This document shows positions 1-10,795 of a DNA stretch of 64,000 nucleotides, one piece after another. Both the position numbers and the translations under genes were made by a program. Within the stretch, counting starts at the first letter, position 1, and each line of letters opens with the position of its first letter. The notes below the pieces were generated by a model. It made no database searches, was not told the DNA's origin, and worked only from the letters and a program-made list of their open reading frames with translations. This DNA is from Zarea fungicola (taxonomy: Eukaryota; Ascomycota; Sordariomycetes; Hypocreales; Cordycipitaceae), in NCBI GenBank assembly GCA_900169235.1, contig FWCC01000115.1, forward strand, positions 1 through 64,000, read 5' to 3'.

Positions 1-1080
1 GCCGAGTTGACAAAGAGCGCAAAGGTGAAGAGCGACGTGCCGAGTTCGACATAGGAGTACGTCAGGCAGTGCTTGATGGCTGCCAGCGAGGGAACGTACG
101 TCACCTTGTCGTAGCCGTCCTCGCTGGTGGATGCTGATGACGAGGAGACTGGTTGTTCGGGGATCAGTCCCTCCTTTGTATCATATTCCTTCAGACGGGG
201 TTGCACAATGCCGGAGCCGAGGAACAGACTATGGGGCATGACGGTGGCTCCGAGAATACCGCACGCCTGGTAAAGGGCCTGGGGCTCAACCAGCTCCCTG
301 GAGGGCACGTAACCCCTAAACACCTTGCCGACGCTCGACTCTTTAATCTTGGACAGCTCGATGCAAAAGCAAATGACGACTCCCAGGACGAGAATGGAGA
401 CAAAAAGTTCAAAGAGTCGGAGGCCCTTCATAGAACCGTTGGGGCGATAGAAGAGTAGAATAAATAAGACGTCGACAATCGAGAGGGCAACGCCAGCGAC
501 AAGGGGCAACTTGGGGATGAGGAGGTTGAGAGCAATAGCAGTACCAATAACTTCGGCAAGATCGGTGGCAATAATGGCGATTTCGGCGAGGCCGTAGAGG
601 AGGTAGTTGAGCCATCGAGGTAAGTGGGCTCGGCTCGCAGAAGCGAGATCGTGACCAGTGACGGAGCCGAGCTTAATGGCTAGGATCTGGAGCAAAATGG
701 CAAAGAGGTTGCTGAGCAAAACAATGAATAATAGTTTGTACTGGTACGATGCACCAGCAGAAATATCGGTTTGGTAGTTTCCAGGATCAACTGTGCAAAG
801 AGTTGGTCATAAGGATCAAAGTGGTACATGCTGATGGACCTAGGTGGGAATACATACTATAGGCAACAGAAATCATAAAGCCTGGTCCGATGAATTTGGC
901 GTAGTCACAAAAAATCTTCTTCACTCGCTGCAGGCGGGGTCGCACCTGATCCTGCATGAATCCCCGTCGCGTCGAGAGCGCAGGTGTGACTGCGGTCGTC
1001 TTGGGCTCAGTCCCGGACGGCGTCGTCGACACAGAGACGCTCCGGTCGACGGTCATGGTGAGGGTTGCGTCTTTTGCCAT
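1..1080 (-). CDS. Nramp-family divalent metal transporter (N-terminal part)
   Basis: This is a proton-coupled Mn2+/Fe2+ transporter of the Nramp (SMF) family, expected in the plasma membrane or an endomembrane. Exons are 858-1080 and <1-790, with an intron at 791-857 (GTATGT...CAG). The coding part continues past the left edge, so only about the first 337 residues are visible. After a Ser/Thr-rich cytosolic tail, the first membrane helix holds the family signature FIGPGFMISVAYIDPGNYQT, whose DPGN binds metal. The codons of this motif are split by the intron, which supports the splice model. The second hallmark, GATVMPHSLFLGS, follows further on. Several hydrophobic helices lie between. The ATG is the first in frame, directly after a pyrimidine-poor leader. 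Which metal is carried cannot be told from this part. Confidence 0.93.
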
Positions 1081-3519
1081 TGTAGATGAATGAACAAAAA
1101 CTTTGATGAGCTTGTGGTGAAGAAGTGTGGAAGAGGGTAGAGAAGAGAGAGAGCGGATATAGTTGCACTTCTTCAACGCGGTTCCGGGTGTAGCTCAAAG
1201 CTGTGTGTCGAGAAGCGACGCTTTCTGTCTGATGCTTCGCTGGCCATGAAGAATAGGACGGAAGAAGGCATACCAATGGTTTTTATTGTAGCACTGGCCC
1301 TTTTCTTCTTTTCTTCTGCATATACTTTTTTTCCATCTCTATCTCTATTTCTTATTCTTGCAGCAAGCTGTAGTAAGCCTGCATCGCCTGGTCAAGCCCC
1401 AGTGTCGCAAACGTTCTCTGTTCGGCTCTATTGCCCTCTTTTTCGTCCTTTGCCCGCTGATGTGACACGGAACTATTGAAAGCCCACTTTCTTACTGCAC
1501 AACTCTGGTTTTTTTTTTTCTGGAGAAGAAGGACCGATGTCCGGTGACCACCTCGTGTTACCGGCAGATGCGTGGGTGAGCGGATGTATGTAATGGCTCG
1601 ATTGGGAAGATCAGAGTTGCATTTTCCGTATAGAGCTTCACCTCTTGTATTCTGTTTGTCATGGGTTGAATTGATGTTGGAGGCCAACGTCGCCGCTGCC
1701 ATTTCTTCAACAAACCCTTACTTCAAGACATTTCCGTTTTCTGGGGACTTCGGCTCCGGTACCGAGAAGAAAAAAGCGGGTCGTCCGATTCCTTCCGAAA
1801 TTCATTTTTTATTTACCTTGCTGTAAAAGCGACAGACATTCTCTGGTAACTACCGTAACAATGTACAGGGTACGGAGTACGGAGTATTACATGGGTTGGA
1901 CAACGGGGGCGGTGGGAAATATTCACAGCAGTGCAAGATAAGGAAATAACTCCGGTAGAGGAGCCCCGAGTTGAAATGCCAAGAGGTCGCCAAATAAATA
2001 AAGAGATCCAAGTGATGGTAACGAGGAGAAGAAAAGCGGCGTCGTGACCCAGTTACTTACTACGACCGGACCAGTGATAATGCCGGATGCGGGCCTCTCG
2101 CCTGTATTAACCCTTGTCAGTGTCCTCCTCAACATATGCCACTTGGACTTTTTTTTTCTGCAAGAATCGCTATTCTTACTCTTTTCTCCGCGGGAATTCC
2201 AAACTTTGGGTCTTCAAAAGCAGTGCAACCACTGACAGGTGGCCTATTGGTAAGGCTGATGGCCTGTTTCTTGGCCCTTGGACGGCGGCAGTTATCACAT
2301 CGATGGCGGCGCCACTAAAATAAGTACAAATACAGTTATATATGTAGGCAAAGATGTATAAAGAGTAACTGGCTATATTAGCAACACGCCGGACAGTATT
2401 CCCTTGTCGGCTCCTCTCACTCTATGCAGCGGGGTTTGTTTATTATTGAACACGCTCAAAATGAAGCCACATTAGTAAAATTCATCCTAGCCCCCCTGTA
2501 TCTTTCTACAGAACTTACCTCGTTATTGGCGACCTTTATCATCCTATGTGGCCCGGCTGAGGGGTACTACAAGTGGTGACTACGTCTCGATACGTCAACG
2601 CGATGACGGCTATCATTATCATCCCAGACTTCGCACAAACACCAAATAATTGCGCCACTTTTTTTCTTCGTTTTCTTTCAAAAAAAAAAACAATCCATTT
2701 CTCCTGTTGAATTAGCCATCGTCTAAACCAATTAATAAAATAGAATTCGTGTTTCCATAAGTGCCACCACAAGCAGCCAGGACGGACAAGTTGGTCCGCG
2801 ACTGACGACAAGAGCGAGCTCAACAAAACGGTTGACCAGATGTCTTTTGGCAAAAAAAAAAAAAAAAAATATCTCGGCAAACTTCACATCCTGGCTGACA
2901 TTACAAACACAGCATGGCCCAAGTGGGACTCTGTAGATACTGTTCGGTCATGTCGACCCGGCAGTCGGCAGCTCCATAGCTGGTCCGCCCACATCACTGT
3001 CCCGTCGTCAGCTCCCGGGTCTATTAAGCAAAGTTTTCTCTCTCTCTTTTTTTTTTTAATTATTATTATTAATGGAAGTTTTGAAATTTTGAACAGTTGG
3101 AACCCCGAAAGGGAAATAAATAAATAAATCGAAAAACTACGTCTCTCGTCATGCTACCGAATGTTTCCTATCCTGGGAGTTGAGATCATATCTACCGTTC
3201 ACAAACTGAGTCAATGGCTGTTTGACATTTTTCTATTTTCACCTTCTGTAAAACACCCCGACAAAAAAGTCACTGTTGAACGACTTATTCTAGTTTTCTT
3301 AATCCCTCTCCTTTATACCCAAAGCCCAAATGAAAAACACAATGCTTATTCTCTTCGTCACGTCATGGCCCGCACAACACACTCATACACATGGGTATAC
3401 ACATGCACTTGGCCACGTCAGTTGATAACGACAGACCAAAGTCGTAAAGAAAAACAAAAATCGCTGGGAAACGCTATCCGCCCAACTCTTCCTACGTGCC
3501 CTTCTTCTCCATTTTCATT
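1081..3519. other. Intergenic: Nramp promoter and opi3 downstream region
   Basis: No convincing gene is seen. The part next to 1080 is the promoter of the Nramp gene. The stretch carries AT-rich low complexity, a run of 18 A at 2852-2869, T-rich tracts near 1510 and 3050, and a short direct repeat of TACGGAGTAC near 1870. An ATG-started frame at 3161-3523 is AT-rich, overlaps the end of the opi3 gene and resembles nothing I know. Confidence 0.6.
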
Positions 3520-4397
3520 TTAGTTGCTCTTCTTGCCAGCCTTGGCCGCGGCGCGGTCGCGGTCGCGCTTGGCGTAGATACCAGCCGTAAATGGATCCTC
3601 GAATCGTAGCGCAACCACGTAGACAATGTACACGACAGCGGTGAGCAGCAGTCCAGCAGGCTTGCCAAACAGAAGCGCGCTGCCCAGGAAGCTCATAGTC
3701 GAGCCCCAATACATCGGCGCAGAGGTGACATTAAAGGGGAAACCCGTCACAATCTCTTCCTTGAGGAAGCCAAAGTAGTCGCCCAAAAAGGTACCCTGGA
3801 TGCCGAGCTGCCATGTCGATGACACAACCAGGATGTTACCGGCGGCGATGAGCGCGCAGCCTGCAGCCTGCGAGTAGATGGTCTGCAGGAGCGGGTGCGA
3901 GGGCTGCTCGAAAATAGCCGTCTTGTAGAGCCAGTCGCGCACTAGGCCGATCGAGAAGATGGTCACAGCGAGAGCATAGTTGGCGACGATACGGTTGCCG
4001 CCAAACAGATTGGTGAGGAGCTTGTTGCGGTATTCTGGAGAGACATTTCGTGTTAGCCTAAAGAAGCGAGTTCCTGCTATTCCTATAGCGACTCATCGCG
4101 TGATCGGGAGAATCGAACCTTGACGAGCGACAATGCTATATACCGCGTTAGGGATTAGCAATCAAAGACCACAAAGGTAGCTAGCTAGCTTCGAAGGCAG
4201 GTTAGGCGGGCTTACTTCCAGAACAGAGGGTTAAAGACAATTGAGCACGCCGAGACTGCAATGTCAATTCATGTTAGTTATCGATTGGTGCATGCTATTG
4301 CAGCTGTTTTGCAACGGCAGAAGGGCCGAGACTCACCTAGCAGACTCTGCCTGTCGAGGTCGATATAACTGGCCAGGTTTCCTAGTAATGACGCCAT
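3520..4397 (-). CDS. opi3: Phosphatidyl-N-methylethanolamine N-methyltransferase (Opi3 type)
   Basis: The enzyme carries out the last methylations from phosphatidylethanolamine to phosphatidylcholine, using S-adenosylmethionine, in the ER membrane. Four exons give 210 residues, the usual size of the family: 4337-4397, 4216-4255, 4119-4135 and 3520-4034. Exon 3 is only 17 bases and codes for IVARQ with split flanking codons. The joined sequence NIVARQEYRNKLLTNLFGGN is the family signature, which supports all three junctions. The large last exon holds the membrane helices, the Gly/Pro-rich SAM region and a C-terminal block of Lys and Arg ending in KKSN. The donor after exon 3 (GTTCGA) is weak. 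The start is the first in-frame ATG. Confidence 0.9.
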
Positions 4398-5273
4398 GAT
4401 GTGGGTAGGTTTGGGTGCGTTGTTTGCAAGCGGGACGGACGGGCAGCTCGTGTGAGAGGTCAAGCAAGAGGCTCGAATCAATGGCCGGAATCTGGAAAAG
4501 ACGGAAGGAAAAATCTACAAAGAAGGGGGAGAGAAGGGGGAGAGAAATGGGAGGGAGGCAATGAAGCTATGGTGTAAATTGGTTAACAAGGAAGGAAAAG
4601 ACAAGAAAGCTGCCTCTCTACTGGTACTTGAAGATTCCCCACGCGTGCCAGTTTGGCTCTCCGCTGCTCCCTCCGCCTTGCTGGGAGCTTCCCCCAGTAG
4701 AAGAAAGCTACGTAGCCCCAATGTTAAACCGCTGCGGGCGGGGACAGGAGGAAGGCTTTGGTTAGGTACCAAACTAGTTAGTTTTCAGCAAGCAGTTTAC
4801 CGTGTCATTTGACTGTCCCAGTACCTCTATTGGACAGAACTGGGGTTCGGTTGACGGAGTACCAAAATATTTTTGTTGTGACGCTATCTTGTTGGGGCAA
4901 TTGGGCATGCGCACTTGAAATTAATCTTCACATGTGAATTTCTCTTCATTTCTATGCCTGCTGTGGATTCTGAAACCCTGGAAATTATATTCCCGCACCA
5001 CGGTATCATGTACTATGGTTTTCTGCAACCATTCTCTCTCCTAATCTGCAGAATTGGGCACGCCACAGAAAACAACAAATGCGAGTAATGACGATGCTTC
5101 CCTTTGCCCACTATTATTAGCTCATAACTCTGCAATAACTCCAATGCCCTTTGATACCTATAAAATTGGACAAGTATATATGTATATAAAAGTTGTTTCC
5201 CTGCTGTGCTTTACAAATTCCTGAACAAGTCAGCCACATATGAGCGCTCGTCTGTTCGTCTGCGTTTCCGGTT
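4398..5273. other. Intergenic: opi3 promoter and rxt2 downstream region
   Basis: This stretch lies between the opi3 start and the rxt2 stop, both genes being read leftward. No open frame with family resemblance is visible. It should hold the opi3 promoter and the rxt2 3' end. It includes an inositol-choline-type element at 4931-4940. Confidence 0.55.
4931..4940 (+). promoter_or_regulatory. UASINO-like element upstream of opi3
   Basis: The bases CATGTGAATT match nine of ten positions of the yeast inositol/choline-responsive element CATGTGAAAT, bound by the Ino2/Ino4 bHLH pair. It sits 534 bases upstream of the opi3 ATG; yeast OPI3 is controlled by this element. Filamentous fungi do not all keep the Ino2/Ino4 circuit, so function is only an inference. 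Confidence 0.25.
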
Positions 5274-6826
5274 CTATCGGCGGGCTCTCGTCTTTTTGCC
5301 CTGTGTTGTGGTATCTTCCTCTTCTTCATCTTGCCCCTTTTTGAGATCCTCGTCCAGCCCCCATTCTTCCCTGTCGTACCAGTCCTCCCCGTCCGACATG
5401 TCACGATTTGGTCCGGAGTGTGCTTCTGCTTTTGACCAGTGCAGTACATCCGCTCGCAGCCGCTGCGCTTTCAGTAGGCCTCGGTGCAACCTGTCCGTGC
5501 CTCGACATACCTCCTCCTGCTTCTGTACATATAGTGCAAGCAACCGCCGTATATCGTCTGCCTCGCTTGCCGGCAGCCCCAGGTCGCGATCAGGTCTTGC
5601 ATTTGGCGGTGGTAAGAACATGGGATGTACGAATGTATCCTCGTCGCCGTCTTCGGCATCCCCTGACTCTGCAGCCAGCGTACCCGACGTCTCATCCACG
5701 TCTTCATCAGCGCGCTTTTCCAATGTGTCTTTATTGTCATCGACCGTGGCATCCTGTCCGTTCTTGGATGCGTTGCCTTTGGTTTGAGAAATGCCATTGC
5801 TTGCCTCGGCTTCGACCATTGACACGTCGCCGTCGTTATTCGTATCATCTCCGCTCTCGTTTGCTGTGCCATTTCGTTTCTCTCCGTCTACTGCGCCGTC
5901 GCCGTTGACCGTCGCCGATCCCGACTTTGTTGATAGCATTTCTAGTTGTCGGGCAACCTGGTCTTGTGTATATAATTCGGCATCGGTGTCGCTTATCATG
6001 ACCTCGCATGGCATCCATGTGCTGTCGCCGTACAGTGACGTCCACAGTTGCCGCACTTCCCACAACGATTGGTTTTCTTTGCGCATGAGTCGACAGCTAT
6101 GGTCGACTAGCTCGGGAAGTGTTCTCGATACAAATGCTTTTGCGAGTGTCGGGTGTGACGAAAGATCCGTCACTGCTGTCAACGGCGCGAGGGCGTCTGC
6201 TGTTGTCAGCATCGAAGTCCATGGTAGGCTGTGTGTTTACCTCAATCCACTTACGTTCTATACGGATATTGGTGTAGGGGTTGAGCTCTGCAGCCGACTG
6301 GACAGCATTTTCTACTCGCTCAGTGTCGTCCTCGCTGAAGACTTCGTACCCGTCATCGTCCACAAGCGGTGGGTTGCGATAAATAATCGATCGTCGGACG
6401 CCCGCATAGTCAATCTCCTGCAGTCCAATAGACATTTGTTATTAGCAAAATCTTTCCACATTTACTTTCGCTGCAATCTCAACCCCCGCCTGCCTCTGCG
6501 TTTGGGACTCACCTCTTTGTAGGCAATGGGGCCAGCGGCTGGCACAAGCTGTCCCTTGTGCGCGAACCGAGCCTTCTTCTTGAGCTTGTGTCCGCGATTG
6601 CTATAGTAGTCGATTTCAGAGTCGGAATCGGATTCTATTGTACGCGACCAAAGGAAAAAATCCCCTAGTGGTTAGCGAATGTTTTTTCCTCCCCTTACGT
6701 TGCAGTTGAGCAGCACCGGTGGGTGGGCAGAGCCGAGAAGATAGTCTCCTTACCGTATGCTTTTCGTTTAAACGCCTTCTTCATGCCCGCTATCGTCTCG
6801 GCAAATAGAATATGTTGTGTCGCCAT
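5274..6826 (-). CDS. rxt2: Rxt2-like subunit of the Rpd3L histone deacetylase complex
   Basis: Rxt2 is a nuclear scaffold subunit of the large Rpd3 deacetylase complex. Four exons give 426 residues: 6754-6826, 6513-6634, 6255-6417 and 5274-6196. The N-terminal RXT2 domain (about residues 1-165) shows ETIAGMKKAFKRKAY, then an SDSDSEIDYYSNRG acidic/aromatic stretch, GHKLKKKARF, IIYRNPPLVDDDGYEV and NPYTNIRIEH joined to ALAPLTAVTDL. This order matches filamentous fungal Rxt2 proteins. The last acceptor was chosen because it gives IEHALAPLT. The middle is acidic and Asn/Asp/Ser-rich, probably disordered. The C-terminus holds a charged helical region and ends in a basic tail (KKTRARR) that could be a nuclear signal. 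Confidence 0.85.
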
Positions 6827-7667
6827 CGTGGGCAGTGAATGTGTCTGCGACCAGTCGCTCGTTCGGCAACTACGTTTTTCGTCTCTTGGAGGAGGGGCTG
6901 GACAGCTCACACAAAGGGCAGCCGTGGCGGAAAATTATATAGCTATGATTTTCGTGTCTTCTGCAGTTCGCAATCGTGTGTAGGGATGTTCAATATGGGG
7001 TCGTAAAGGGTGGTGTTGTAGCTTGGAGAAGGGAGTGGTGGTGGTGGTGGTGTCTCTGCCCTTTGGGGAAACAAGCAGCAGCATTACCGCAAGCACCGCC
7101 CAAGATTTAGTTGGCGAAGTCCCGCCGGTGGGCAGCAAGGTAGCCCGAGGCGGCGCCCCAGTGTTAGCGCGAGCCAGCCAGCGCAACAGCGAGCAGCAAG
7201 AGCCAAGACAACGCCCGCCGTATTCGCCAGGCCAATCACGCGCCCCAACACGGTTCTTCGTTTTGTCGACGCCAGCCGTGGCCATACCCGATGTTTATCC
7301 TCAATCAGTTACATCATTCCGTATCCTATCTTCCTACAAGTTGCTTCCTCCGATTTGATTGTATTTACTTTATATCTAATATGTACTCCAGACTGCCTTC
7401 ATTTACTCAAATATACAAAAATTTTATATTCTCTGCTAATGATTCTCCCATATCAGATGTCGTAAGGAATAGATGAAAAAAAAATGCACCGCGAACTTGA
7501 TACAAACAGACTTGGTATATGCAGCATGAAATCCTCCTACTAGCACACTATTCAGCATCGCCGAAAAGGGGCGTGGCTCTATAGTCACATCCTTGTGCCT
7601 ATGATATTGTTCGCTCTTATATTTGGAAACTATTCAATGTTAGTACTTGCCTCGGCTTTTGGCCAGC
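6827..7667. other. Intergenic: rxt2 promoter and nag3 downstream region
   Basis: No supported gene. It contains a (GTG)6 microsatellite at 7035-7052 in a GC-rich patch (7060-7260), which produces a spurious open frame, followed by AT-rich sequence to the nag3 stop. Confidence 0.55.
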
Positions 7668-10600
7668 TCAGTGAACCAACATGTCTGGAGAATTGGTAAT
7701 CTCCTCAAAGGCCTGCAAAACGTCAAAGCCCATGCTAACCAGGGGTTCAAAGGTGTCATCAACAACCTGTTCAGGTGTTAGTAAATATAAGGGCCTCTTA
7801 TTTACCAAACAAGAATACATAAAAATAAAATCAATGACGTACCCAGCTGAGCACCGCCTTGCTTGCCTTGTGACTCTTACACTGCCGAACACCCATCAGT
7901 GCAAGTCCTTGCAGCACCAGGGTTGACAGTGGCCCGGTTGGCACCGTGGGAGCCACAATGCCAGCGATATTCTCCAACCGAGACCGTAAGGCCGGGATGT
8001 ATGTAGCCAAAGGGCCGCCCGGTCGGCTTATAATAATTGTTCCCATAATGGCTCCAGCGGGGTCCTTGGCCCGCACAATGCCGCACGTCTTCGTTTCGGC
8101 GAGTGCATATTTGTAGAGCTCTACTACTTCTGGGCCGCTCTCTGCTCGCACATGATGCAGAACTGTGTCTGCATTTTCCAGCCCGTGAATCAGATCAAAA
8201 CTAATGTTTGCCCTCTGAATAGTCTGCAGCAACCCTTCAGGAGCCGACCAGTTGCTGAGATCGGCAATCGCCAGGTTGGTGAGTCGTCTTGGGAACTGAG
8301 TATCCCAGCCACAGGTGTTGAACCATGTCTTGACTGTTGCTGACTCCATGCCCAGCGCGATGCCTGGGAAGACGCTTGGGAAGCAGGAACCAAGCTGAAC
8401 CCTCTTGATCCCTCTCTGTTGTGAGAGATTCTTCAGAGCACGCTTGTGGAGTGATCGGCCGATGGAAACGTTTCGCTTGTTAGGATCAACAAACAGTGCA
8501 CCGAGGATGCCAACACCTCCCGTTGCATATGTCGCCACGAAGCCGTAAAGAGCATGCGTGCTGCTGTTTCGTACAACGTAGTGAGCTTCGTGAATATTCG
8601 AGTTGAACAGTTCAAACGCAGACGAACTGGTATTATTGAGAAAGTCCAGGTCTGAGCCTCCGGCACGATGAATGGCATTGATCAAATCGTCCAAACCAGA
8701 AGCATCACGCTCGCGATCGTATTCCTCGACCAACCAGAGCTGTCTTGATTTGAGAACCTTTTTACTCTTTCGAAGTGTGCCAGGCAAACTTCCCACGGGG
8801 CTGACTTCACCACATAGAACTCGAACAAGAGATGACATTGCATTTTCTGTAAAGTCAAAGGTGCATACGTAGGTGCCGATGGATTTATCCATTGCAAAGT
8901 CGTATGGGGAGCTGACTGCAACAACAATCAGGTTCTTCTTTTGTCCTCGGCTTCGAAGCATTGAGCACATCATTTCGACATGCTTGGTGAAACCAGCCTG
9001 ATAAAGGTTTCTGTTGGCGTCGGCAGTAAATATGACAATACAAGACGCACGGTTGATGAGATTCTCGTGTACTAGAGATAGGTCAGCTCATATAAACCAT
9101 GCCGTAAACAGAAGATTCATACCTGGTCTTACGCCATTTGCAGTATAGCTAGTGTGTAGCAGCTTCTCATTTCGATAACGCGCCAGGGTTTTGCCAAATT
9201 CTCGGAATACACCCTCGCCACTCATATGTGCAGTTCTGTCCTGTCGGCGGTGTAGCCATCTCTCGTGGTTTCCCGTGTTAGCTGAGTGATCGCCCTTGGC
9301 ATCCAACAGACTCTTGGTCAAGGAAGATGCAGGAAGCGGTTTCACGAGAGGGGTAAGAAGTAACAGTTCTTCACCGGGATGAATCGACTGTGAGAGCGGC
9401 AGCAGCTTTTCTTTATCTCGAATTACTGTGATTGATTCATCGAACGCACGCCGAGATAAAGCCAGATGTGAAGGATGAAGCTGGGAAAGCAGGGAGATTC
9501 CGGGGGGGTTGAGCGCCTTGGACCAGGAAGTGCAGCCCGATTTAAGATGTAGAACACGTCGCAGGGACGTAAACATTCTCTCTTTGGTGATGATTCCGTT
9601 TTCCAGTCCCAACTTCAGTCCTTTGATGGCTTCCAGCTGAATGTCGTAAGCACGACAAAGAAGCACCAGATCACAGCCAGCTTCAACAGCCATGACGACG
9701 CCATTCTGCACGCCCAAGTCGTGGCTCAGGGCCTCCATTTCTAAACACTCCGAGATGGCGACACCTCTGAATCCCAGCTCACCTCGTAGCATATCATCGA
9801 CGACCTGATCTGACAAGCATGCATGGCTGACGTTCATGGACGGGTTGGAGAGGCCGCAACCACCAACAAACATGGCATCCAACTTGCCTGAGGCGACTGC
9901 GTTGCGGAAAGGAACGAGAGCGCTTAAACTGAGCTCCTCGAGGGTCTGAGTGATGATGGGGACATCCAAACTAGAACCAAGAAAGTCAAGATTGCCGTAT
10001 GAAGGAAAGTGTTTGCCACAGGTTGCAATACCAGCGTCGCGAATGCCTGCCATGGCAGCCAGACCATACTGTGAGACTTCTTGGGGATCGTCACTTGTGG
10101 CCCGAACCCCGAGTGGTTGATAGCGAGCATTGTTCAAAACATCGAGAACGGGACCAAGCATCAGATTAACACCGCAAGCAGAGATTTCAGTAGCCGTGGC
10201 CTTGGTAACCTCGTAGGCGAGCTCTGGGCTGCCAGCCGCAGCAATACCCATGGCGCTAGGGAACTGGCAAACAAAGTCTTCATCAAACAAGCTGTTAACG
10301 CCGCCATTCTCCTGGTCGACGGCAATAAGAAGCGGCTGCGGATGACCTGCATTTTGTGCAATAGTTTGAAGCTCTTGGACGAGCTGCGCGGTCTGTTGAG
10401 CGGCTGCGTAGGCTGTTAGTATGACGGCAAGAAAACGGCCGATCTTGAGACCAACATTTGAGATTCTTGGCTGTGAGTATGATGGAGCCAAGATGATGAT
10501 CCTCGATGAGGGTTCTAATCTGCGGCGTGACTTCTGTTCCATCCCATCCCATAATCAACGTCTGGCCAATTACCCTGGCATAAATAAGTTAGCTTAATTT

Positions 10601-10795
10601 GGAGAAGAAAGACGCCAACTTCGCAAAAGAATGGTCACCGAATGCTATTCTCAAACGGATGATATGATGCAAGGCAGCTGAGGCAATGTTCAGGACAGCA
10701 TTGGCGCAAGTCGGATACACGTACCAGTCAAGATTCTGGTATATCGGGTCAAGGTCACTGTTTTCAGTACCATTGCTGCTATTGTTAGACGTCAT
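7668..10795 (-). CDS. nag3: GH3 beta-N-acetylglucosaminidase-like protein fused to GNAT-type domains
   Basis: This is the fungal NAG3-type protein found in GlcNAc gene clusters, expected to act on chitin-derived GlcNAc-containing substrates. No signal peptide is seen, so it is probably intracellular. Exons: 10725-10795, 10456-10574, 9123-10403, 7843-9071 and 7668-7766, giving 932 residues. The GH3 TIM barrel spans about residues 10-400, with VIGQTLIMGWDG, AVDQENGGV, LMLGPVLDV and KHFPSYGN (194-201). The usual nucleophile motif SDD reads S281-E282-C283. The C-terminal third has two acetyltransferase-like blocks; the first has the acetyl-CoA loop-like VDPNKRNVSIGRSL. It is divergent from dac1, with 1.8 kb between them. 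An ATG-started frame from 10542 is not the true start, as it runs through intron 2. Confidence 0.88.

Noticed and set aside
3161..3523. 120-codon plus-strand frame
   Set aside because: AT-rich, overlaps the opi3 stop on the other strand, no recognisable domain.
4105..4122. tRNA B-box-like GGTTCGATTC on the minus strand
   Set aside because: It is inside an opi3 intron, the flanking bases do not form a T-stem and there is no A-box at a proper distance. A similar match near 12550-12566 fails for the same reason.
9088..10542. Single-exon reading of nag3 starting at the ATG at 10542
   Set aside because: This frame runs through intron 2 (10404-10455) and replaces the GH3 segment MGWDGTEVTPQIRTL, which is kept in another frame and joined by good splice sites.
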